This document shows, one piece after another, positions 11,535 through 25,400 of a stretch of 64,000 nt of DNA (position 1 is its first letter; each line of letters starts with the position of its first letter). The translations under genes and the position numbers were made by a program. Origin of the DNA: Sebastes aleutianus (lineage: Eukaryota; Chordata; Actinopteri; Perciformes; Sebastidae); the NCBI GenBank assembly GCA_916700875.1, contig CAKAKS010000034.1:11435195-11499194 (forward strand), written 5' to 3'. Below the pieces are notes generated by a model. The model was not told the DNA's origin. It ran no database searches and saw nothing but the letters and a program-made list of their open reading frames with translations.

Positions 11535-14500
11535 GTACGTGTCTTTCCATCATGTTGTAGTCAGTGGTGTGTTCAGGTTGTGGGAGATTTCGTGTGTTAA
11601 AACCTGTCTTCTTAGGTAACTACATCACCCATACATAACCTCTGGATTACAACCCATACATAACCTCTGGATTACAACCCATACATAACCTCTGGATTAC
11701 ATCAGCACCTTCTCTTTATAATCATTCCATTGCATCTATATAATCAAGGTCTTTTTTTGTTATTTTTTTTTTTTAACAATGTCTTTATTGTTTTTTTTTT
11801 TCATTTTGCATTGTTTGGACTTAAAGCAAAAATAGAGTACATGCTGCAGAAGTTTCTTTCTTTCTTTTGTGGGTATTTTTGAGGACTAAAAATGTGGACA
11901 CATTTCAAAGAATTCTGACACACAAATAAAAAGTTGGAAAGTAAAAAATAGTGCAAAAAGTGAGAGATTTTGGACAGTACTACTCAAGTTCCTTTCTTAC
12001 AGGGCCAAAATCAATATGCAGCTTCACAGTATCAATCATACAATTGAACAGTTAAATGGCACCTCTAACAAAATGAAGATCCACATAAACAGAAAATAAA
12101 TATATAGAAAATAAATAATAAATAAAATAAAAAGAGTCCATTCCTTTCTGAGGGTCTATACCACTATTGTGAATTTTTACGTATCCTATCTTAATTATTC
12201 CTCCTGTAGAAGCTCACCAATATCACTACTTTTTATGAAATCATTAAATGATTTTCATATTTCCTCATAAACACCCAGTTTGTTTTTCAAGGTATATGTT
12301 ATTCTCTCCATTGACATACATTGTGCCATATTTTTAATCCAAGCGCCCATTGTAGGTGCATCGGATTTCTTCCAGTTAAGAGCAATCATTCGTTTTGCCT
12401 GCAATATAGAATCAAGGTATTTTTTGAAAGCTTTGTGTAACACAGATTGTTTTTGCTGTAATGCTTCAAGGTTACACTAGTTGGAGGACGTGCAGTTCAT
12501 CCGCATCATCCTGCTCCTCTGAGTCTCCAGCAGCAGATATCTGTGCCTTCAGTGGACACTATGATCGCCTGGTTCAGACTGGCTCCCTGAGGAAAGATGC
12601 TCAGCAGAGACATGTCGTCCAGCAGCTGGCTCAGCTGCAGCACACCCTGGAGAACTACAGTAACAGCATCTACCTGAACCCTCCTCCTCCTCCACCTCCG
12701 AGGATAAACTCTAAAGATGACAACAGTCAACCTCCAAAAGATGATAAAGATTATAACATTACAACAGCTGGAAACAAAAGTGGTGGATCCACTGCTAAGG
12801 TAAAGGAGTTAAATGGTAACACTTTCCTTGACGCCCATGTCTATAATGCATTATAAACATACTTACAATGCCTTATAATCCGTCTATAGCACTACATAAT
12901 CGTAGTTATAAGCACATCAATAATCATAATGCTTTATAACAATAAGCATAACACATTATAAAGCATTTCATTATGACTTACAAGGTCAAGTATCTTTTTT
13001 TTTACAAGGATCATAGTGTATTATAATTCCCATTGTTGTAATACATTATAGTCTTTTTAATTATGCATTGATCACTGTTATAATGCATTATAATGTGACC
13101 ATTGTTTGCTTTAAGTAAAGTGAGAAACACAAAACATTATAAAATATTTTTTTACTTTACTCAAAGCAAACATCAACCACTTAGAGTAACTTATAATCAC
13201 ATTATAATGCATTATAACAGTGATTATACTCCATTATAAAAAGATTCTAATGTATTACAACTATGGGAATTATAATACACTATGATCCTTGCAAAAAGTG
13301 ACCAGCAATTATGAAGTAATGTGATACTTGACCTTATAAGTCACCATAAAATGCTTTATAATGTGTTGTGGTTATTGTTATAAAGCATTATGAATATTTG
13401 AGTTCTTATAACTATGATTATACAGGGCTACAAGACTCTTCAATAGAATACCATGTACTCATACGGACGAATTATCCACCATAAAATACAGTGAACGAAA
13501 ATGTTTTCAAGGTATTTTATGTAAGTTTTCATGAAACCCGTGCCTGGTTCATACTAAACAGTACTACATCCAAGTTTTTTAGCAAAATACAAGTCTGTAT
13601 AGAATCGTTTTGATTGTCCCTGTGACTTAGATCATTTCTTATTGATAGATTTTTCATTTAATTAAAGACAACTGATCAAGACCACACCACAGACCGAACA
13701 ACAAGGTCGTGTCTCGTTAGGCATTGACCTTGAATGGTTAAGTTAGGATAGGTCGTAGGGGGAGGAGTCTCGTGAGAGTTTTTGCCAGATTTTGCAACTT
13801 TTGGGTTACCTTCTAGACACAACCTAACAACAACGGCATAAAGCAACCAATTTCCTGATGTGTCACTCTGGTCAGCCTAATTTCATTAGCCACAAGGAGC
13901 ATGATGATGATGTGCATAAACAAAACATTTTGTACACATCCTCTCCAACTCTCCCAGAGCAACATGTTCTTCCTCTCTGCCAGGTACATGACTTCTCTCT
14001 GCTTTGTGTTACTAACACGAAACATAAATTCTATAAATTCCCTCCCCTTCCACCCAGTTTCTGCTCAGTAATAGTTCATGTAGGAGAGGGAGTATTTGTT
14101 CGCATGTTTGCAGACTACACCAAAGAATACAAAACTACCAGGCCTATATAATCAAGACTATAGCTCTGATAAAACAACTCAAACTCGACTCCACTCACTC
14201 CACTCATAAAGACCATGAAATGTGGTTGAAAAATCGGGGAAAAGTCAGTATGTAAGTGGGTTTTAATCTACTATTCACAGCTCAAGAATTAACTGTCATG
14301 TTACAAGACTAGAAATAACTCCCCCATTCACTCAGTCACTATTCTCTACATAACATACTGTACACTCAGTGGTGGAATGTAACTAAGTGCATTTACTCAT
14401 GTACTACTCATGTTCTTAAGTACAATTTAGAGGTACTTGAGTATTTACTTTCTACTTCTACCCCACTACATCTCAGAGGGAAATATTGTACTTTTTACTC

Positions 14501-17500
14501 AACTACATTTATTTGGCAGCTTTAGTTACTTTGCAGATTTAGATTATGAACAACAATTATAAATCAACTAATACATTATGATGTATTGTTATAGATTATG
14601 CTACTAGTATATAAAGTAGTTAAAATGAGCTCCACCTTTACCAGCTGCAACAATTAAGTGATGAACACATTAATGCATCAACAATTATAGTCCAATAAAA
14701 AGATATAGAGTATATGATTCTGAAATGGGCCATTCTGCATAATGAGTACTGTTACTTTTGGTACTTTAAATATACTTTGATGCTAATACTTTTATACTTT
14801 TACTTAAGTTAGAGTTTGAATGCAGGACTTTTTACACTGTGGTATTGCTACTTTTACTCAAGTCAAAGATCTGAATACTCCTTCCCCCACTGCATATGCT
14901 CAATAGGAGTAGTCACTAGAGATTTGGTCACTTCTGAATCATTTGGCATTGTTTGGACTTAAAGCAAAAATAGAGTACATGCTGCAGAGGCTTTTTTCTT
15001 TCTTTTGAGGTCATTTTTGAGGACTAAAAATTTGGACACATTTCAAAGAATTCTGAAACATAAATAAAAAGTTGTAAAGTAAAAATAGTGCAAAAAAATG
15101 AGAGATTTTGGACAGTTTAAAATTTGCAAGGCAGCATGGGTTTGTCTAAAGCCTTTTACAGTGTGGCATCTGGACTCTCGTTCTCTTATAAAGCCCCATT
15201 GACGTCTAACATATGGAGGGACTTGACAGAGTCCACTGCACTGTACTCCAGTTGTATCACTGATGGTGGCCGTGGGGCTCAGGTCAAAGGGAGGGTAGGG
15301 GTCTGGGAAGTGCATTGTGCATGTGAGTTTTGGAACGGCGTAATGTAGGGGGGCTGTTGTTGTTTTTAGGTCAGGGGAGCTGACTGTCTAGTATCTGGTG
15401 GTGGTGGGAGTTGTTTTGTTGGTTGGCTGGCACAGACACATAGGGTTAGGCAGAGATTTTGGAAGGCAGCAGGGCAGACCTCCCGCTGGGCCCGTCCCGG
15501 CACCCCTCTCACTCTCTCACCGTCCCCATGCAGTAATGAGGGGATCCCCATTGTCTGGGCCATTCTTGTCCTTTTTGCTTTTGATTCGGGACTCTGACAA
15601 ATACTTTGGTGTTAGGCTATCAACACCACCGCCCCCCTCTCCTTTTGCACCTTATTTCTTGCTCTGTCTCACACACACACATACACACTGACTGGAGTAC
15701 TTATGCAATTATTCTGGTTTGAATCAGGTCATACCACTGTCCTTTCGGTGTCTGTTCTCTCTGTGAAAGTGCCGCCATTGTCCTCACTAACTGACCAAGT
15801 CTGTGAGGAGAGTACACTTGACTTAATATTGACCCAATGTGGCGTGGTTTTGCGGATGGTCGGCTAACAATGGGCCATTGTTTAGACGGAGCCACCCTCT
15901 TCAAGTCAGACCTGCATCATCCTGTATACTGTAGGATTCCAGCAGGACAGTTGGACCACTTAAACCTTTAACTCCCACAATCACTACCTTCTCAGTGAGA
16001 GACATGACGTCTCTGGCTGTACATAAACGTACAGTTTTTCTGAAGTCATTTCAAAGTGGCCATGTCCTGCATGTGAACTTTCCACTCATGTGCCAGTCTA
16101 TATCCTCCTCCAGGAGGTGAGACGAGGCCACCAAGCTCAGCTAGACAGAGCGACTGTGGGACAGCCTTGTCCTTCTCCACTCTGCCGTGGCAGAATGGCT
16201 TCCAGCCACCGCTGACAATTACCCCACCATGCCAGAGGGCAGCTTGGGAAGTCAGGGAGAAGTCACACACTGTTATGCCAGAGCAGACAGGAAAGGCTTG
16301 TTGCTCTTCCAGTATTTCACTCCAGCTCAGGACGGGCGGGGATGGAGGGGGTAGAGGGGAGGAGCGGGGAGAGAGAGAGAGAGAGAGGATGAGTAACAAG
16401 TTTGTTTTTTCATTTAGTTTTCAATTGGCCATTGTCCGCATTTACCAGAGTCAAGTGCTCCTTGTGCGGTGGACACCAAGTGCAGTGGACACCGAGTACC
16501 GTCTCCATGAAATAGTTGCTAAATTAAATTTTAAGAGGACAAACCTTTCTATTTAGTTAATCCCAAAGCTATTTGGCGTTGCCCCGGTTACAGAGATGGG
16601 CAATCCTCAACCGCGCCGTTGTATTAAACATCTATCATATGCTCCAAGTTCTCATCACATGTCATGATTAAACTGATGACACATGCGTTTACATGGCTCG
16701 GGCCCTCTTTAGAGATATTTGGCTTTACTCGATATTCTCAGCTCGGTCACACAGAAGACGTTTTTTTTTGAAGCACGGACCTTTTGATGATAGGAGGCAG
16801 GCAGCACAATGACTTCCAGCAGCACCTCAATGCAACAGTACCGTATCACAATTAGCAGCGCTAAACAGGCTGCACAGACAAGTCCACTCCATCTCGTATG
16901 GAGCCTCATCCAGTCCTCTCCGTTTTGTCTGACAAATCCCCCCATTGTTCCTCTGATGATGCTTTTCTTTCGTGGGAACCCTGGCTTGTCTTGTTGATTA
17001 GATCCCCTTTGTCTTCCTCCCCTGCAGTGGGCTAGTCTGGAGAATGTGAAACCTCACACTGTAGTGGTGGCTTAATGCCTCAGCATACTTTGTTTATCAA
17101 ACCATGATTCAGTCTTATATGGTAATGAATATAACGAAGTTTATGTAGGTCACCAGCTATAGTGTTTTAATAAGGACTTAATATATGCGTTCATTTTGAA
17201 TGTTGATTTATGGTGGTGCATTGTCGTTTATGATGACAAGCGGCTGTTAAAAGATTTGGTGTAAAACAAACAGTCATTTCCTCATTTTTCCTCTTTCCCC
17301 CTAAAAGGAGGAACCTGCTCCACCACCACCACCACCACCACCACCTAAAGGCTTCTATATCTATGGAGATGTTGGTAAGATCACAAAAGAAATAAACATT
17401 ACTATGGTGCTAAATGTCAACAAGATGTCTAATAATAATTGCTTTTTCTTTAATCCCTCTCAGGCACAGGGAAGACCATGCTCATGGATATGTTTTACTC

Positions 17501-17942
17501 CCGTGTGGAAAACACTCGTAAAAAGCGAGTCCACTTCAACGGCTTCATGTTGGACATCCACAAAAGTTAGTATCATCCTCCCACTCCTGGGGCGTTAGTT
17601 TGACTTTACGAAAGTTTTCTGACTCCTCGAGCGCCGGAGATCCTATATTTATACCTCTGTTTGTCCTGAAGCCCTCCTGCTAATTGTCTACCATTATGCA
17701 TGCAGGTGAAATTACCGCTTTACTCAGTATTGTCGTCGGGTTTGGGGTTGCCGACGCAGGTGTGCTTTAAGATGTGCCTGACGTTTGTGTACTGCTTAAA
17801 GGGATCCATCGGAGGAAACAAAGCCTGCCAAAACGCGGGCTAGGGAAAATGTTCACCTTTGACCCCATATCACCGGTTGCCATGGAGATCAGCAATGAAA
17901 CCTGCCTCTTGTGTTTTGACGAGTTTCAGGTGAGCGAGTTTG

Positions 17943-17981
<39 letters not shown>

Positions 17982-20900
17982 CTTCTTGAGTTACAAGTAT
18001 AGCAAACCATATATCAACTGCATGCATTTGCTTAACACAGTACTACTCTGACACTAAGTAGTAGGTGATACTGGTGAATATACTGCTAGTACAACTCTAT
18101 ATAATAATGGCATGCTGATGCTTAGGAATGTTTTAGTATAAAAATACCAGTTGGCCGGGAGGATTAAATAAATATAGTCCTTTTAATGTGCCAAAGATTT
18201 AAATTAAATACGTCCTTTGGGGCATATTGTGTGTATATAGTATAAATAATATCTGAAGGCATTTTAAATGTTTAATCAAGTTTGCAAAGAGAAAAAAAAA
18301 GAACGACCAGCATGGTGATTAATATTCATGTTTAAAACTTAATATGTTGAAGAAGATTAATTATACACGCATAACACAGGACAGCGTCAGTAAAGAAAAG
18401 AAAAAAAATAACGCCTGCACACTACTCTTTTCTTTACTAAAAATGAATATGTCAAATAATGTTCCACATAAAACACATTTTTACAGTTTAACTGTTAATC
18501 TGACCTACAGTCGTGCTGAAGTAATTACTTGTACATTATTTTTGATACATGCTGCATACATTTTTTCATATGTGCAGCTACTGGCAGATTCATTATTCAG
18601 GGGAAATGGCAAGGCAACAGCAGATATATTGTAGATTAGAACCAAACGCAAAGTCAGAGTCAGAAGAAATGAATGAAAATGTGGCATACAAAGAAGGAAA
18701 CAAAGTGATATGTTACTGTTTTGTGGGTAGTAACTGCTTTGTGGTTTAACCTTGTTTCTTAGATTAGATCAGGAACTCTAAATTTAGTTTCGAGTGTTCA
18801 ATCTGTGATCACTATTAGTGTTCAATTAAAGCCGGTGTCTTTCCTGTCTTAACAACTGGATACTTCTGATCTTGAAGCCCCCACAAAAACAGGACTGGGG
18901 ACACCTAGTGGCCTTTTTGAATATAGCACACTTGTAAAATGACTTCCAGTAGCAATGAAACATTCTCTCTCCTTAGTATGTAAAGTAGTAATTTACTGGT
19001 ACAGTAGTAGTAAATACATGTGTAATGTCAATGTATAACATTTCATTGTCATTACGTTGAAGCTGCAGCAGTCAGTTGAGTCAGTGATCTGCTCCTGTTG
19101 CTTGCTTATGCACCCACACAGTTAGTTTGCTCCCAAACCATTACAACCAAGTCACCCATAGCTTTTGGATTCACATAACTAAAAGGCACCATCAGCCATT
19201 AGTGCTGCAGAACTTCTCATTATTTCACCCTCTGGTGTCAAAGGAGAGAGCCACTACTGAAGCTCTCTGTATTCTCTGTAAGGTAGTTAGTCATTCACTG
19301 AGCAGAGAAAGACGTGTGCTTCTGTCTTTATCATTAGCCAGCCAAACACATCTGTTAGCAGCACAATGCTGCTCCTCTTACTGATATCATTACAGTTAAT
19401 GCCAGCAGGTCAAAGGTCACAGAAGGTGCGCTTGCTCTCTCTAATCACTCTCTATGCATCTGCGAGGATCAAGAGCTGCTCCTTTCATCCGCCCGTCTTT
19501 CACATTTTAAACCGCGGCGCTGTTTGTGCATTCTCATTGATTTGTTTTGTTTGCCGTCGCCAGCTTTGCCTGTTTTCGCTCGTCGACTGTTGCTACTGGT
19601 GAATGGAGGGGAAACAAGCAGACATGTGCGCGTTGTTTGTGATGCATAAACAAGAGGTTGCGAGGTTGGGAGAGTTGGGGTGGGGGGTGTGGGGGGGTCT
19701 ATACCAATCAGCATCCTCCTCCACTCAGCCATGCAAATGAGGCTCTGGGTATCAGTCGCACTCTCCTGCTTCCTTAAGTGAGTGGAGCTAGAAAGCGACT
19801 GGCGGCGGCGGGTCAGATGGATCTTATCCTCTTAAATGCTAATGACATTTCTCCATTCTCTTCATTAGCGCCGTGCCATTATCAGTAATTTGTAGCCCCC
19901 CTCCCTCCTTTTACGGCCCCCACCCGCCTCCCCTAATGAATACTCGCCATTGAGAGGTCCGAGATGGAAAGATGGGAAGGGAGCGAGCGAAGGAAGACGA
20001 AGAGTGAGAAGAAAACGCTTGAGCGTCATTGTCTCAGGGCCTCAGTCACTGTGCAGCCTCTGTGAAATTGCTCATAGGTTGTGTACATAAAGAGGTGTAA
20101 CATCAAAAGAGGTTTAATTTGGCACCCGTGTGCCTCGCTGTAAACTGACAGCCGCTTGAGTAATTGGATGCTCATTTGAATATCGGCATTGGCTGACGGA
20201 GATTGCACCATTATTTTTGTGTTCCACAAGTGCTACATCAGTCCCCCTCCACCTTTCTCATTCTGTGGGTACCCATTCTCTCTCCCTCTCCCCCTACTCA
20301 TTCAGCAATCAATATTGCCCCTCATACTATGCCCATGTTGAGGGCACATGAATAAACAAATCCAGGTTGTATAAAAGGTCATTTTTAAATGATTCTTTTG
20401 AAATGAAAATAAAATCCTGCGGTCGGAGGAAATGGGGGCCCCTTCAGTGAGACACAGAGCCTTGGCTTTCTGTTGATTCTCATTACAAGCACACACAATC
20501 ACTCACACACACACACTAATTTGATGCCCCCTAGCCACCTCTCCTTACCGAAATCAAGGCTTTAACACAAATGTTAATCAAGTATTGGCAAGGGCAGTGG
20601 GGCTAATATGCAAAAGCAGAAGACTCTCCAGAGTATGAAAGGAGGCATATGTCGTGGGTATGGCCATCAGAAGTGCCTGTTATAGACAGGAAAGTAGGTA
20701 AGAGGGAGTAAGAGGAGAGGGCGGGACACAAGTCTTCCTTTTATTCAAGACATCCTAAAAAGGTTTCATGTCCTTTCTTTAAAGGAACAGTGTGTAGCAT
20801 TGTGGGGGATCTATTAGCAGAAATGGAATATAATATTCACAACTATGCTTTCATTAGTGTATAATCACCTGAAACTAAGGATCGTTGTGTTTTCGTTAGC

Positions 20901-22412
20901 TTAGAATGAGCCCTTCATATCTACATAGGGAGCGGGTCCTCTTCACGAAGGCCACCATGTTGCACCGCCGTAGCCCAGAAATGGCAAATCAGTGGGCAAC
21001 CTCGGGGTCTGAAAGGTGAAGCCAATGCGGAAGTGCCTTAAACTTGCATTCTTTCGACTCCTCTGATTGCAAAATGAAGTCTTGAATGAATGAGCCCTTC
21101 ATATCTACATAGGGAGCGGGTCCTCTTCACAGAGTCCACCAATCTTGCTCCGCCATGTTTCTACAGTAGCCCAAACAAACCAAACACTGGCTCTAGCGAG
21201 TCTTTTGCGTTACCTGAAGGCTACCGTAGTTCTCCGACAACCTTGTGAAACTGCGGTAACATGAGCCACAAAGTGCAAAACTGTGGTACCGCCAGCCGCC
21301 ATCTGACTACCGTTGCTCTTAAAGTAGTGTTGTTATGGTAAGGATGGCCTCTGTTCGAGGCGAACGGCGTTACCACGGTTTTGCACTCGGCGGCTCACGT
21401 TACTGCAGTCTTGGAAAGGGAGGAGTGAGCGGAGGGGTATTCAGTTGGTTGCAATCTGCAACTACACCACTAAATGTTACCAAATCCTACACACTGTACC
21501 TTTAAGACGCAGTAATAGCAAAGACACTTGAAATGTATTTCTCAATTCACTTACAATGTGGATGGTGTACTGTGAAGTAATGTTTATCCACAAAATTGCA
21601 TTCTGTTTTTACAGCAATCATTTTGCAAGGGAAGGTCACTTAGTTTAGTTGATTTGTCATATTGGTAGAAAACATCAATTATTTATTTAATATAAATGAC
21701 AATTGGCACGAGACTGACGACTAATTTAATTTCTTTTACAATATGCCCATGTTGTGCCATGTTTATTCCGGGGTGTTGTATACTGTACATGCTGCTTTGA
21801 CTACTGTGCAAAAGAACAACAGAGGTGAAAGAGGGAGAGATGAGAGAATAAGAACAAAGGTGAGAGCACTGGAACAGAAAGGTCAGAGCTCTTCATTTAA
21901 CGGCCAGTGACTCATAAACGTCCTTGCTTCAGTGTTGTCATCGACCTTCGTTTATTGTGGACTCATGGAAATGATGCAGATGAAAAAAAAGGCAGCGGAG
22001 AGTTGAATGGGATTTATGTATTATAGCCTTGTGTAGTTCATACAACACACACCTTTCTATGGCCATCTTGGATAGAGGCTTTGTGTGCCATCATGACCCT
22101 AGTCTGGATCCACATTGCTCCATTTTTCATCATTCTTTTCTTCCTCTTGTTTTCTCGCTCGCGTTCAGTCATTCTCACGTCTGCTCGGTTGATTAGCTCG
22201 GGACCGCTGCCTTGCCTCAGCTACTTGTCCTCAGCAGAAAGCCGCTTCGTGACCATTTGCAGTCAGTTCAAGTGGGTTAGGTGTGTGTGTGTGTGTGTAT
22301 GTGTATGCATGCGTGCGAGCGTGAATGGCCATGACCAGACACAAAGGCTTGAATGAGCACACCTGAATGACACTAATCAACATGGAGTGTTGATGGCATG
22401 GTTTGACCTCAG

Positions 22413-22448
<36 letters not shown>

Positions 22449-25400
22449 ACCGTGGCAAGAAAAGGTAAATTATACAGTAGGTGAATGTGTCTCTTCTTCT
22501 GTGGTTCTGTTCTGTCAGGTGACCGACATCGCTGATGCCATGATCCTGAAGCAGCTGTTTGAGACGCTGTTGAAGACCGGAGTGGTGGTGGTGGCCACCT
22601 CCAACAGGCCCCCTGATGGTACGACGACTGCTGTTTGAGCACATACGTATTGTACTTTTTTTTTAGCTACTGTTTATGAATTATATTGATGATACTAAAC
22701 ACAGTTCAGTAAATAGGTAGGATGGTTTGGTGCAAGATTGCAGCCATCAGAGTAACACTGTAGTAGCACTCTTTTCTTTTCTCAGTTTTTCTCACTATGC
22801 ATGAATTTGTAAAAGTAAAGGAGCATCTCAGTAACAGAAACATCATAACTACCACAACATTAATAGTAGCAACAACAAATATTGAGATATACTAGTATTG
22901 CAGGAACATATGATAATTTTACATAATGGTTTTGAATCACCAGAGGCCCCACGATACAATATTATCAAGACTTAAGTCACTTATTGCAATTTTAAATATT
23001 TTGCTGAGTATTGCGATTATGATATATTGTAATTTTTTTTTACCTTTTTTCAACTGCAAATTATTCAGTTTGTCAACATCTGTTTTATCTAATAAGATAC
23101 AGTTTTCACTCTGTTCATCTCAGAGTTTTCATTCACATATCTTGAGGTGAGAGGTCAAGGGACCCCTTTGAAAATGGTCATGCCAGTTTTTCCTTGCCAA
23201 AATTTAGCGTAACTTTGGTGCGTAATTTAGCGTTCTTCCCAAAAAGCTAACATGACATGGTTGGTACCAATGGATTCCCTAGGTTATTTAGTTTTATATG
23301 ATACCTAGGACCTAGTAGGCCGTCAGATTGTTAATAGATTATATATTAAAATGTCGATACTTGACGCCAGTGTATCGATAAAATATTGCCACGCACAATA
23401 TCGTGATACTATGCTGTATCGATTTTTTTCCCCCACCTCAGCTACGAACGGTGTATGAGAACAGCCTGTAACACTAACTGCATGCAATAATGAATTCTAT
23501 CTTCTATCGGAAGCTCAGCACAGAGGGACTGAGAAGGCAAAAGGCTGACAGTAAAATATTGTCAAATGAGAAGGGTACTCAAAGAGCGCAGACCTCCACC
23601 AAGGCCAATCTGCTCCAAAATGTAATGGGTTCTTCCTTGGCTTATGCTACACCCTTCCACCAAGTTTCATGAAAATCAGGCCAGTAGTTTTTCCGTAATC
23701 CTGCTGACAAACAGACAAACAAACCGAACAGAAAACATAACCTCCTTGACGGAGGTAACAATGCCTTGGCCCTGGAGGTCCTCTTAACTCCACCAGTAAC
23801 ACCATCTGCCTAAAGCTGAAATCACAAGTAATATTCCTGGAACATCAATGCTTGCTTCTCCACCTCTTGAACCAGTTACTTTACATACATCTACATTATT
23901 CACTTAATATTCACATAATTCTTTTATCAAAAAGTGCTTGGCTTTACAAGACAACTACATCCTGGTAATAACCAGAGGAAAAGGCGAGAAACATTTGATT
24001 CAGCTCTCACTTTTAGAGACATGACACAACCTGTGAAAGGGCTTTGATGTTGCATTTACTGCCAGCGGAGCAAGGTTGGAGGAAGAATGAGCAAGGCGGT
24101 GATCAAGGTGGAGATAAATGCATGATGTGCTATCTGGCGTCTTTCTTTTTTTTGGGGGGAAGATGTCGATGTCTCAAAGAGTGGGTAGGAAGTGGATGGC
24201 AGCAAGATGGCTCTCGTAGACAAAGACGCCCGTCTCTGATATTTACTAGCTATTAAGAACAAAGCGCCAAACCATGCAAACTTGATAGAGAGCCTACTTG
24301 GTATTAATTACATGGTTAATGGAACACTGAAAGCCATAAGAGACAACTGGACATGAAAGGCATACATTTTCCGTCTTTATTGATGTGGAGATGGCGGTAT
24401 CAAACGGCCCTAGATGTGTTTGGAGGGGGAGTTTAGAGGTAGGTTTTTGCTAGAACGGCTAAAGTAGCGTTTTATCGTTTTTATACACTGATGGGGCGTA
24501 ATGAGACTGAGGAGGGTTAGGGGGATAAATGGTGTCTTTTTTGGAGTGGAACAACCCCAGTGCAGTTTACATTAATGGACTTAAAGGACCAGTGTGTAAC
24601 AATTAGAGGGATCTATTGGCCGAAATGGAATATAATATTAATAAGTATGTATTCATTAGTGTATAATCACCTGAAAATAATAATTAGAATGAGCCATTTA
24701 TATCTATATAGGGAGTGGTTCCTCTTCACAGAGTCCACCATGTTGCACCGCTATGTTTCATGGTTTCTACAAAAGTCCAGAACGGCCTGCTTCATCACCC
24801 ACTTCCTTCATACACCCATACTCTCTAAGCACTGGCTCTGCTCCAAATGACCTACGCTACTCTTACAACACCAGACTCTAGATAGGACCGTTCCCGGTTT
24901 CGCATCAGCCACCGTAGTTCTCTTACATTCTTGGCACACGGGAGAGGCTTCGGTTGGTTGCAAACTCAACCTCACCGCCAGATGCCGCCAGATCCTACAC
25001 ACTGCTCCTTTAAGTTTAATTTAAATGGAGCTGCAATGATTAATCGATTAATTGTTTAGTTGTCAACTATTATATTAATCAGTTTGGGTAAAAAAAGTCT
25101 AAATTTCTCTGATTCCAGCTTCTTAAATGTGAATATTTTCTAGTTTCTTTACTCCTCTATGACAGTAAACTGAATATCTTTGAGTTGTGGACAAAACAAG
25201 ACATTTGAGGACATCATCTTGGGCTTTGGGAAACACTGATCGTCATTTTTCACCATTTTCTGACATTTTATAGACCAAACAACTAATCCATTAATGGAGA
25301 AAATAATCAACATTTTAAAGCATATATCGTTTGTTGTCTTAAAGGAATAGTTTGACACTTTGGGAAATACGCTTATTTGCTTTCTTGCTGAGAGTTAGTT

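Larger units (their letters stand above)
12800..17307 (+). other. afg1l: afg1l intron 2
   Basis: Holds the TATAATGC foldback element next to the donor, a hAT MITE (14367-14892), an L1 tail fragment (14944-15118), and otherwise unique sequence from about 15120 to 17300 with CT/CA-rich patches near 15660 and 16370. No gene supported. Confidence 0.8.
17930..22518 (+). other. afg1l: afg1l intron 5
   Basis: Begins near the donor with (TG)16 and has (CA)15 near the acceptor. It holds the family-A transposon at 20779-21505. The stretch 19600-20250 is repeat-poor, with TAATGA/ATTAGC motifs (candidate conserved non-coding sequence). The rest shows nothing recognisable. Confidence 0.75.

Noticed and set aside
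12255..12443. Possible extra afg1l exon
   Set aside because: It is on the minus strand and reads as an L1-type ORF2 C terminus.
16046..16556. Two overlapping opposite-strand frames in afg1l intron 2
   Set aside because: No family resemblance; afg1l exons 2 and 3 join in phase without them.
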